A stretch of 22,387 bases of DNA from Botryllus schlosseri (Eukaryota; Chordata; Ascidiacea; Stolidobranchia; Styelidae): the NCBI GenBank assembly GCA_000444245.1, contig ATSW01014938.1, positions 1-22,387 on the forward strand, written 5' to 3'. A program made the position numbers and the translations under genes. The notes under the pieces were generated by a model that worked only from the letters and a program-made list of their open reading frames with translations, made no database searches and had not been told where the DNA came from. The first letter of the stretch is position 1, and the number at the start of each line of letters is the position of its first letter. This document shows positions 1-8,570 of this stretch, one piece after another.

Positions 1-1208
1 TGCCATAGGGCATGCCTTGGATCAGAGGATACCAACCTAGGGGTCGTACACCCCATAGGATCGTTTGCCTATTCCCAAGGGTCGCGAATGAAATAAAATA
101 CCGCTGATTACTTCAAGAATGCCAATTACTCGGCTGCTCATTTCTGAAAATGTTTATACAAGGTATCAGATCAGTCGAAGTGTCATTTTAATGCGAGCCA
201 AATATAACGTAAGAATGTTGTCTGGCCCTCACTGTGGCGACTAAACGATCGGGTGCATAGAAACCAAGGAGAACTACGATTGAGTCGACAGCGCTTTGTG
301 TCAACAGTCGGCAGCGCGCTGTGTCAACAGTATGCATACACATTACACAGTTACACACGCACGCTCGGTGTGGCCGAATAACTGACAGATCGTTAACTAT
401 GTTTCGCGTGACGCAGGATTTCACGTACTTGACCATGCACCCACTTTCAACCACTTGACTGCTCCGATTGCATATTGCTAGAAATGGTTTCAAAAGACCT
501 ATATACTTTATTATAGCCCTGATAGATTGATGCAGACGAGCTCATAATTGCATAATTGCTATTATTGCGCACATATTGCCAGCCTCCAATATATGCCGTG
601 AGTAGGTTCGGGCGAAAATGTGGACCATTTTTTGTAATCAGCACGCTAAATTGAAAGATGGGTCGCGGAGCATTTTCAAATCGAAATTTCCCTTGGTTGC
701 CAACTTTAGATCATAAGTCATCGACACGCTGCCTGGGGTTTTTTTCTACTCTCACCATGACGAGAGTTTGCAGGGCATTCCAGCCATCTGTGTTATGTCT
801 ATTCAAATGCTGATGTATAGACATTTTTTTAATTGTTTTGAAATCTTGTGTTGCTTATAAAAATGTCTCTAATTATATTCTCATCAATAAATGTACTACT
901 ATGCTGAAACAGCTCTTCCCAAAACTCTCAACCTGCGCCATGGAGTAGTTTCATATAAATTATGCATGCTTCAAGATACAACAATATTTTTCTTCGCACG
1001 ATACTCTGTCACAATCAAGGTTCATTTGGATGATTTGTGGTTGGTTACTTTCAATCAGACACTTTCATATCGTCCGGAGATGGAACACGGATATTGTATT
1101 GATGTGAACCGAGGGGTTTCGTAAGCTAATAAAATCACTCTTATGTTGAAGAATCTGCTGTGAATCGTGGAAATTGCACCGAGTAAGTTTTTAGCTGCTT
1201 ATACTTAC
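1..1208. other. No gene recognised; downstream intron of the GH16-X8 gene
   Basis: This stretch follows the splice donor of the last visible GH16-X8 exon (minus strand), so it should be intron. I looked on the minus strand for the rest of the second X8 domain, in particular a Cys-Asp-Phe-Gly-Gly stretch like that in the first X8, and did not find it; the closing exon probably lies beyond base 1. The open frames here show no recognisable motif. An imperfect tandem duplication of about 23 bp (GTGTCAACAGT repeated) sits at 287-329. Confidence 0.5.
287..329. repeat. Short imperfect tandem duplication
   Basis: Two adjacent copies of a unit of about 23 bp share the core GTGTCAACAGT and a preceding AGCGC tract. 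The copies differ at a few positions. No function is implied. Confidence 0.6.
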
Positions 1209-1414
1209 ATCAGCGTACACGTTGTCAGGTCCGCATGCCCATCCCATAGCGCCGCAAATATCATTGGCAGATGCATCATCTTTGATAAGACACTGGGGGA
1301 GCGGAGCGTACCCATCAACGAGCACATATTGCCTTTCGGTAGATCCGCCGAAATCACACGCTTCTGTGTTATTCACTTGCTCGTCATAAGATGTAAAAAC
1401 ATTGGTGGCTAATT
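1209..1414 (-). CDS. End of first X8 domain and start of a second X8
   Basis: Acceptor tacttttcag, donor GCTGAT before gtaagt, 206 nt, ending in phase 0. The first two bases complete a Glu split across the junction. ELATNVFTSYDEQ and then EACDFGGSTERQ match the end of X8 domains (a Tyr-rich helix, then CDFxG). After a short linker (VDGYAPLP) a second X8 begins with QCLIKDDASANDICG and MGWACGPDNVYAD, clearly a paralogue of the first (compare VSWTCGGDNTFAN). The rest of this second domain is not in the window. Confidence 0.75.
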
Positions 1415-1600
1415 CTGAAAAGTAAAGTCCATAAGTCAATTCAGAGTCGTGCGCATCTGCAATATTCTGAATTTCTGGAAATTTATGGTAGTGATACTGA
1501 TAAATAATGGGAAATACACTTTTTGCCGATATTTTAAAGTGACTAATAATTATAATCCGAAATCAAAATAAAATCGAGCTATGCAACAAGGTGTAACATG

Positions 1601-2149
1601 TATATTAGGATTGTTCAGATTTGAAAAACTGTCAGGAAACTTCGATGCTTGTGACCCAAAGGATGGTTTAGTAGTACATAAAAACACTTTTATGATCAAT
1701 TTCGGTCATCTTCATCGTGATCTTCTATCCCTGAAAAGCCCCCAAAGATCCACAGGCAATTCTCCTTACTACTTGATCTGCAGTGTTGACCATGTAACCG
1801 GTTTATAGATTTTGTGACGTTATTAGTCTCAAACGGCCGTGTATAGATGAGATATTACAATAAAATAGATGATATGTATTTAAAATTATATTTAAATTCA
1901 GTCCTATAAAGGCCACATGCTTCTCCTTTTGCTCTGCAAAACCTGTATATCATGATCATGGGAATCATGTATTGGTTGCACGGTTGACATCGGATTGTTT
2001 TGGACCGTACATTGAAGAATCGCCATTGGGTTGCAAGTCGAGAAAGAATGCAGATATTTCCAGCTATGTCTCGGCCATAATGTATTATTCAAAGGTATTT
2101 AAAGTCAGTAATAACTTTCTCAATTTAAAATCATCTGTAAAATACCGGA
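1601..2149 (+). repeat. Left arm of a long inverted repeat
   Basis: This arm, read forward from TATTAGGATTGTTCAGATT, matches the reverse complement of 2610-3174 almost continuously, with scattered substitutions and small indels (roughly 80-85% identical by eye, not computed). It lies inside the intron between the two X8 exons. Read on the minus strand it includes MSTVQPIHDSH and WIFGGFSGIEDHDEDD, also found in the other arm. No transposase motif was seen. The arms could be the long terminal inverted repeats of a foldback-like DNA element, or an inverted duplication of an unidentified sequence. Confidence 0.7.
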
Positions 2150-2609
2150 GAAAAAACCAGAATTCCGGAGAACAATTTTGAGAAAATGGTAAATTTTTCT
2201 CACTTCGTGGTCGGTTGACTAAAAAAAAGGTCATCTGTCCGGCTCAACTCCAGAAATACACTCCAATTTGACGGTAAATTTGACCAAAATTCTCAAAAAA
2301 GAGGACAAAATCTCAGAAATGAGGTCATTTGGGCGTCCTCGGAGGACATTTTCAAAAACCTGAAAAAGAAGGACAAGTCCTCCTATAAGGAGGACGTATG
2401 GTAACCCTATTGTGAAACGTTATCCAGAGTCGGTAACTTGGAGTGACTTATACACTCAGATGAATATCCGACCGAATAGTGACCAGGATATCAGACCAAG
2501 TAGTGAGCAGACTTGAATCTTGTTCATGGTGGGTCCACCAAAACACTCCTCCGCTTTGTTTCAGACATTCGTCTTCAAATAAATTGCAGTCTACCACAAA
2601 ATAAGATAA
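2150..2609. mobile_element. Spacer of the inverted repeat, containing a MITE-like piece
   Basis: The spacer contains many repeats of GAGGACA, GTCCTCC and TTCTCA and a 7-bp-stem hairpin (GTCCTCC at 2377-2383, GGAGGAC at 2389-2395). It then reads GACGTATGGTAACCCTA up to about 2409. That boundary, the reverse complement of TAGGGTTACCATACGTC, looks like the end of a small non-autonomous DNA transposon. I could not find its other end or a target duplication. No ORF of interest is present. Confidence 0.4.
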
Positions 2610-3174
2610 CTCGGTTTTTCACAGATGATTTAAAGTTCAGAAAGGTATTACCTACATTACATACCTTTAAATATTATCTTCAGGATGAAAACTAGGAGGA
2701 TTAAAGCAGAAAATATCTGCATTTGTTCTAGGTTTGCAACCCAACGGCGCTTCTTCAAAGTACGGTTCAAAACAAGCCGATGTCAACCGTGCAACCAATA
2801 CATGATTCCCATGAACATGATCGACAGGTTGTACAGAGCAAAACCAAGATGTATGTGGCCTTTAGAGGACTGCATTTAAGTACAATTTTTAAAACATGTT
2901 TATTTTATTGCAATATTGAATATATCATCTCTACACGGCGGTTTTCAACTGATAACGTCACAAAAGCTATAAACGGTGACATGGTCAGCATTACAGATCC
3001 ATTAGTAAATGTAATTGCCCCGTGGATCTTTGGGGGCTTTTCGGGGTTAGAAGATCACGATGAAGATGACCAAAATTGCTCATAAAGGTGTTTTTTATGT
3101 ACTAAACCATCATTTGGGTCACAAGCATCGAAATTTCCTGACAATTTTTCGAATCTGAGCAACCCTAATATATA
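2610..3174 (-). repeat. Right arm of the long inverted repeat
   Basis: This is the partner of 1601-2149, in opposite orientation. Its plus strand reads CNPTALLQSTVQNKPMSTV and PIHDSHEHDRQVV, and later IAPWIFGGFSGLEDHDEDD before a stop. The first stretch follows an acceptor-like ttgttctag and the second an acceptor-like cattacag, so the ancestral sequence may have been coding. The differences between the arms in these stretches are mostly non-synonymous, so there is no sign of selection now. I do not recognise the protein. Confidence 0.7.
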
Positions 3175-3459
3175 TACGCATTGACGCATATATAATATAT
3201 TATATTGACATCCGCGAGAGGAAAGGTGTCAAACAACCAACGTTCAAATTACGACCTCACAATAGTGGTACATTCCAAATGACGGATCAATGCATCCCCC
3301 TGTAATTTACTATTAGTTGGCGGTAATGCATTTACTTGTACCAAAGCATCGCCTATGAATACTTCAACCACATTGCTAACGCATCCACATCCTCAGTTTG
3401 CAAAACTAGTTGATAAATATACCATCTACAAAACATAGGAATGATAAGATTGACCTTAC

Positions 3460-3637
3460 CTTTCACCCTCGAAAGTGAGCATTTAGTAGTGTTTAAACAG
3501 CAATCCAAAAGTTCACTTGTGCATTGAGATGAAACATTGGCGAACGTATTGTCACCTCCACAAGTCCACGAAACACCGCTACACACGGCGGTATAATCCG
3601 TACCTGCCTTTGGAGCGCACTGCAACTCAGATACGTC
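3460..3637 (-). CDS. X8 (CBM43-like) domain, first half
   Basis: Acceptor gatctcag, donor AAAG before gtaagg, 178 nt, phase 0 in and phase 1 out. It starts four residues before LQCAPKAG and runs through CSGVSWTCGGDN and SSQC, then LLDCC and KCSLSRVK. The cysteine spacing and the order (Cys-x-x-K, then WxCG, then later Cys) follow the X8 domain known from fungal Gas/Gel glucanosyltransferases (GH72) and plant GH17 enzymes. The domain is finished by the next exon. No lesion is seen. The intron separating it from the catalytic exon is only 60 nt. Confidence 0.75.
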
Positions 3638-3697
3638 CTGAGATCACATGCAAATTATGCTGACACTCCAGTTCAATAAAGGTTGAATCAATCTTAC

Positions 3698-3840
3698 TCC
3701 TAATTCGTAAACCCTGACGTAGTCCACCCACATCTCAGCTTCCGAATAGTTCCAGGACGTTTGAGGAGTAGGATCGTTAACATAATGTCCACCGACCGCA
3801 ACGTTAAGGATAAGATGGAAGTGCTGATCGAAAGGCTGAC
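3698..3840 (-). CDS. GH16 gene, fourth visible exon (C-terminal strands of the catalytic domain)
   Basis: Acceptor ttaatgcag, donor GGA before gtaaga. The 143 nt read GQPFDQHFHLILNVAVGG, then a loop, then EMWVDYVRVYELG. PFDQ.F.LILNVAVGG and VDYVRVYE are the hallmark last motifs of GH16 laminarinase-type domains. The first two bases complete the Gly begun in the previous exon, and the exon ends in phase 0. It is open and undamaged. The loop between VAVGG and the final strand is short compared with many invertebrate glucanases. Confidence 0.85.
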
Positions 3841-3958
3841 CTGCATTAATTGAAAGCACAAAGTTGTCTTTGCACGGTTGGAGTTCACGACAGTGGTGAT
3901 GCGATTGGAATTTAATGAATTGCAGCATATCACCATGTTTAACGCGAATTGTCTAATA

Positions 3959-4110
3959 CAGTGATTCCCAACGTGGACGATATCGCCCCAGTGGGCAACT
4001 TTGAGAGTCAAGTGGCCGAAAATGCGAAAAATGGGCAATTTTGAGCGGGTGGAACGTCCAGTGAGATAATGGTAATTAACACGGCCAAAAAATGAACGTG
4101 GAGTCGGATT
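3959..4110 (+). mobile_element. Solo hAT-like left end (CAGTGATTCCCAACG)
   Basis: The sequence CAGTGATTCCCAACG resembles the CAGTGGTTCCCAACC family of hAT terminal repeats, and the following bases (GCCCCAGTGGGCAAC) continue as a typical subterminal region. The 8 bp before it are GTCTAATA. No matching right end was found in the intron, so the right boundary given is nominal. Confidence 0.35.
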
Positions 4111-4846
4111 ATTCTCCATATGACGCGAAAGTGGGCTAAAAAATCAACTTAACATAATGTAAACGCCGAAACTGGTTTTCCGAGCACCTGTTTGGAAAAA
4201 TGACCTTATTTTCGTCAATTCACCAAGTATCAGAGTTAGGAGAATAGTTCCCGTTTGTCGAATCTCTAAACATAGAAAGCGAAAATTTATGTGGATGTTG
4301 ATCAAGGGGCGATGAGATGGGAAAGCACTGGTCTAGTATTTCTGCGGGCGACTCTTATTTCGAAAGTTTATCATCTGTTATAGTTGCACAGTGTACCGCA
4401 CACGTATAGGTGCTAGATATCGAAATACTTCTAAATTTACTTGATACTCAATTAGGTAATCAGTTATTCTACCTTGTAATTTACTACTTTTATACTTGCA
4501 CCTCAAACATTCGAAAGCATCACACAATATTATCCAAGTCCTTTTTGACCATTTATGTATAGACCATATATATTTCTGGATGAGAAACTATAGATACCTT
4601 TTTCGGAATACGTCGATGATAACACTCTGTCGAGATTCTGAGTGTAGTACGGGATGCCGTCTAATCTGTAGACCTGAACGATGAAATAAACATGTGTTAC
4701 TAGTGTGTGACCTGTAGTTTACTGGCAACAACTAGCCCGACATATTCAATTGACAGAGACTAGTTCATTTGCGCATATTTGATGGTGATATATAGAGCAC
4801 ACCAAATGCTCTATAATGCTTTCTATTTTGTCGACACACCGTATGT
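4111..4846. other. Intronic stretch with no recognised feature
   Basis: This lies inside the intron between the third and fourth visible GH16 exons. Splice phases and the protein join either side (NSK-GQPFDQ), so no coding exon is missing here. The open frames are short and motif-free. It is probably decayed repeat sequence. Confidence 0.45.
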
Positions 4847-5466
4847 CAGGGGTACTCAAACCTCACGCCCTTTCGATTTACCTGCATGAATGGCGTACCC
4901 CTTTTAAGAAAATTTGACTCCAAAGTTTCTGCTAGGAGGTAATGCTATATCGTTTCATTGAATTTCCTCAAAGAATCATGCTTTATATTTTAAATCAGTG
5001 ATTGTAAACCGGGGGTCCATGGATCAATTTCAGAGGGTCTACGAAACCTACTAATTTGAAAAATGGTTGATCACCTAATTTGTATTTTTCAATTAGGAGA
5101 AATCACCAGGCAGTTTAGGTTCATAACTGCTAAAACTTCATGACTCACATAAAGAGAATGGCCGTCGGAGATGAAATATTCTACTGTGCAAACTCAATGT
5201 GATCACCAAATTGCCAATAGCCTACCGATACAAACATATTGCTGTTTAGAGATATAGTATTCAATTACCTTCAAATAGTATAATGCTATTTTCAAGAAGG
5301 GTCATTTTGTTTCTGTTTATATTACTAGCCCACAGTGAATATTTGCACATGGCAGTTGGTGGTTGCACGATCATGGAGGTAAATCCGAACTAACACTTAG
5401 GGGATCCGCGGGAGTCCGTGACGGTTCAAAGTGGGTGCGCGACAACGAAAAGTTTGAGAACCGCGG
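4847..5466. mobile_element. Decayed hAT-like element(s) with facing ends
   Basis: The left side begins CAGGGGTACTCAAACCTCAC. The right side ends in AAAGTTTGAGAACCGCGG, whose reverse complement (CCGCGGTTCTCAAACTTT) is a diverged hAT-type terminal repeat. A second left-end-like sequence, CAGTGATTGTAAACCGGG, starts at 4996, followed by GGGTCCATGG, and CCGCGGGAGTCCGTGACGG occurs near 5406. Probably two related elements are nested or recombined. The flanking 8-mers do not match, so no target duplication can be claimed. No transposase is left. Confidence 0.45.
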
Positions 5467-5736
5467 TTTGTTCTAGATCTATAGTCGTAATATGGCTGGG
5501 CGTAAGATCCCCTGGTCTGCAGCAATGCAGAATCAGTTCGTCATAAAATCTGCCCCACTGTTGTTATTGGTAGTCCCATACAACATGACCTGCTTATGAT
5601 TTTTCACATGCTAGCAGTGAAGATTAAAATAACGGTATTCAATAATATGTTAGCTCCCCCATGTAATGTAGCTAGCGTAACTGTAGGGGTATTTATACCC
5701 CCGTTTGAAAATCTTGACATATGTGATGAAGCTTAC
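5467..5736. other. Intronic stretch with no recognised feature
   Basis: This is sequence of the phase-1 intron just after the donor of the third visible GH16 exon (minus strand). I see no repeat boundary or motif. Confidence 0.4.
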
Positions 5737-5994
5737 CTTTAGAATTACCAAAATAAACAAAATTATTCAAATAAAACATTAACCAATGCATTTGGTGTCC
5801 AATCCAATGAATACTCATGGTATTCTCCAATCGAGCCGGATATCCTGAGATCACCACTTGACTCGAAATAGTGCTGATCGCAGCAAGGCGCGCTACCGTA
5901 ATGCATAGTGCTGGCGATGTGATCTGAGTATTCTCCCCTGGCCTCACATATATCGATCTCTCCGCTCCCAGGCCATTCACCGTAGACGGAATCT
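5737..5994 (-). pseudogene. GH16 gene, third visible exon with the catalytic ExDxxE motif
   Basis: After the previous exon's PR it continues DSVYGEWPGSGEIDICEARG. The GEIDICE segment carries the GH16 nucleophile (first Glu), the helper Asp and the acid/base Glu, all retained. It continues through GSIGEYHEYSLDWTPNAL. After that the frame must shift to read FYLNNFVYFGNSKG up to the donor (AAAG before gtaagc). The exon is 258 nt, whereas the flanking phases (2 in, 1 out) require a length of 3n+2, so there is one surplus base (or two missing) near 5775-5790. The match of NSK-G to the next exon's QPFDQ confirms the donor. Confidence 0.8.
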
Positions 5995-6059
5995 CTGATA
6001 ATAAATTATTATTCCTGGAAATGCGTGGCATATGCTGAAAATATTTGGAATATGAGTAC

Positions 6060-6188
6060 CTAGGCAGCATCCATATCGCTGGCCAGAGCCCATATCCCAC
6101 CGGAAGTTTAGCGCGAACATCAACTCGCCCGTATGTCCAGGCAAATTTTGAATTGATTCGTCCCGATGTGTAGCTCTTTCCCCCGTAA
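6060..6188 (-). CDS. GH16 gene, second visible exon (substrate-cleft strand region)
   Basis: The exon follows a pyrimidine-rich acceptor (cccttcag) and ends in CCTAG before gtactc. Joined to the previous exon it reads PIAENYGGKSYTSGRI and then SKFAWTYGRVDVRAKLPVG and GLWPAIWMLPR. These are canonical GH16 laminarinase motifs (YTSGRI, YGRVDVRAKLP, WPAIWMLP). The single base contributed at the 5' side completes the Asn of AENYGG, so the phase-2 junction across the LINE-bearing intron is exact. No lesion is visible in its 129 nt. Confidence 0.85.
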
Positions 6189-6698
6189 CTGAAGGGTGTC
6201 AAATACATCGTTGGTAACGATTGTTAGGCAGAAAAAGGAATATTTTTGTTAATGTTTTTCTGGTCATCATTGATGATTGTCATGTATACTGACATAAACG
6301 TGTAAACGAATTTAAAGATATCGCATTAGTCTTTTAAAAAGTAGAACAAAATTGGCATATTCAGACATCCGTGATTGTAGATTGTTATAATCCGCCCAAT
6401 TGAGCGTAGCTCAAACGAAACATACTCATCTAGTTCAGTAACAGATGATTTGGGTCGCACTCCAATAAAGTTGGCACTTCTTGGCGGAGATCTGGGGCGG
6501 TACACCTCTGTTATAAATCATTGCACCATTCCATATTAGTTGCATATTGCTTCATATAAGCGATGAAGCTCGATCGGGATTACCTTATAATTGATTAGCC
6601 AATAGTAACATCATATCAGAGTGGAGAAGGAGTATGATGCAAATTCCCGTTATGGCATAGTTAGTTAGCTGGTCAGAAGAAAAGATCAAGTGCCAATG
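6189..6698. other. Original intron sequence left of the LINE
   Basis: This lies between the GH16 acceptor (AG at 6190-6189) and the left target duplication of the LINE. Together with 13473-13532 it is what remains of the pre-insertion intron, about 580 bp. No gene or clear repeat was recognised. Confidence 0.5.
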
Positions 6699-6712
6699 AA
6701 CTACAATAAGCC
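6699..6712 (+). repeat. Left target-site duplication of the LINE
   Basis: The 14-mer AACTACAATAAGCC here recurs exactly at 13459-13472, at the two outer limits of the LINE. A 14-bp perfect direct repeat in these two places is what target-primed reverse transcription leaves. Confidence 0.75.
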
Positions 6713-6940
6713 ATTCCGATCCGACCTTCGTCGATCGAGGACGTCTCAAGGCAGCTCTGATCAATGCACAGGATTTGCGCTAGACTTGAAGAATCACAGG
6801 TGAGATCGTTTCACTGTACTATAGTCTAGTAAGCAGCGTAGTGTAGATCAGTGCTATTCATACCGGTGTTTCGTATAACAAATATGATAGATAGGTCCAT
6901 ATACATAGTGGACTCAGGAGGTAGCATACAACATACCAAG

Positions 6941-7342
6941 CAGAGATGAGCGGATTTGAAATTTCTATGTCCTAATCCAATCCCAAATCCTAATCCATAA
7001 CTTTTTCATATTCAAGTCCATGTCCAATCCTAATCCAATTCCAACTGGAAATTCAGAAAAAATACTAATTTATGCAATGGAGGGATTCGAAAATTTTCTT
7101 TCACAACCAACGATTCACTCGATTCAAGATAACTTAGTAACCATAATTACATTAATAACTGATCTGAATAAAGTTTGTCGCCATTCGCCACACGACATTT
7201 CAATCTCCCAGAAAATAGGTAAATCCAATCCAAATCCTAATCCGTTCTGAAAAAAATGTCTAATCCAAATCCAATCCAAATCCGACAAAATTTCACAAAT
7301 CCTGTTTTTTCAAAACCTAATCCTAATCCATGCTCATCTCTG
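6941..7342. mobile_element. hAT-type MITE with TAATCC repeats
   Basis: The ends are CAGAGATGAGCGGATT and, on the right, ATGCTCATCTCTG (imperfect inverted repeats). They are flanked by a perfect 8-bp duplication ATACCAAG (6933-6940 and 7343-7350). Both subterminal regions are packed with CCTAATCCAATCC-like direct repeats. At 402 bp it has no coding capacity. It interrupts the 5' part of the LINE ORF1: joining across it gives GGSIQHTKAPAKRKTTDP in one frame. Confidence 0.85.
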
Positions 7343-7350
7343 ATACCAAG

Positions 7351-8539
7351 GCGCCGGCAAAGCGTAAAACGACTGATCCTATATCATCGGATAGTGACGA
7401 ACCTAACGATTGCGTTAATGACCGGCTTCAACAGAGTGGGTACAAAATTTCCGCTCGAAATTATGCAGTGGCGGATAAGAATTCTGCATTACAATCTTGT
7501 ACTCCTAATGATAATGCAAATATTGTTTGTTCTCCCGCGTCCGGGAGTGTCTCTTGACCTCCTGCAAACACAGTGTCGCCGCCAGCGGCGCAAACCAGCA
7601 TTGTTTCCTAAAACAACGAAAATAACATAGATAGGAAAGTGGTGATTTCCTAACAACAAAGGTCTATTCTGCGCTATCACCCAACAGTGGTGGACGGGCC
7701 GTTGTCCGCGTTGATCACCAATTATCAAGACATCAAACCTTTTCACAAATCCGGTACTTTGCTCATCACTTGTCACAATCACAAGCAAGTTACGCAGCAG
7801 TTGTCATGCGGTAGTCTAAGCGACCCAATGACGCATACCGATATCCCAATCGAAACGTCGAAATGTACACCAAGGCCGTTCGCCAACAGAGCTGTTATTA
7901 CGGGTATTCCATAAGACGTAACGGAAGCCGAAGTATTGGACAGTTGCGCCACCTATCATCTCACTTGAACGCCAAGCGACTCAAGAAGAGAAGGCCAGAA
8001 GCCGGAGTCTCCGACAGTCTCTTGGTGTTACTTTGCTTTAGTACCAGGAAGTGCCAGAATTCATTTCATTCGGATATGTTCGTTTTCGGACAAAACATTA
8101 TAATCCACCCCTGACTAGGTGTTTAAGTGTAACCGCTTCGGTCACACTGCGAATTCGTGCCGCGGTAAACTTACTTGCGCGAAATGCAGCAGTCGTGATC
8201 ACGAATACAAGGATTGCCCTAACGCTAGAAATGCGTTGATACTAACCAACCGCTTAGCGCAGGATATGGAGCATGCCCTGTTTACAAAGAGGAAGCTAAA
8301 ATTCAAATTGTTAAAGAACGCACAAACGTGTCTTTCACAGAGGCGAAGGAAGTCGTAGGATCTCGAACCTCTCAAACCTCTCAAACCACCGCAGCAATTC
8401 CAAAGTGGATCATTGTCGAAAAACTGCAGCCCGGTCTTCAACAAACAATAAAAAACCAAGTTATTATAATTCACCTGCCCAAAACAACGGCGATCTTAGA
8501 TATCTGTCAAACTCAACTGTCGTCCCGAACCAAATAAAT
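7351..8539 (+). pseudogene. LINE ORF1 (gag-like nucleic-acid-binding protein), broken
   Basis: The frame begins upstream of the MITE (GGSIQHTK) and continues APAKRKTTDPISSDSDEP. Stops interrupt it near 7555 and soon after. Then come VVDGPLSALITNYQDIKPF and FANRAVITGIP, a frame change, and the zinc knuckles at 8119-8217: KCNRFGHTANSC and CAKCSSRDHEYKDC (CX2CX4HX4C). The first Cys of the first knuckle is one base out of frame. After a further frame change come EEAKIQIVKERTNVSF and TEAKEVV, a conserved region after the knuckles in I/Jockey gag proteins. At least four or five lesions are visible. The protein would coat the LINE RNA. Confidence 0.7.
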
Positions 8540-8570
8540 TAGTGAAGATCGACAGAAACAAACCACATCC

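Noticed and set aside
188-644. Minus-strand open frames as the closing X8 exon of the GH16 gene
   Set aside because: They lack the CDFxG ending and the Cys spacing of X8, and no good acceptor precedes them in the right phase.
3841-5736. A missing GH16 exon between the FYLNNFVYF and QPFDQHF segments
   Set aside because: The splice phases join exactly (phase 1, NSK-G-QPFDQ) and the resulting protein spacing is plausible for the family, so no exon is needed.
6960-7330. Regular short repeats that could suggest a CRISPR-like array
   Set aside because: They are irregular TAATCC-type words without unique spacers, inside an element with terminal inverted repeats and an 8-bp target duplication, in a eukaryotic genome.
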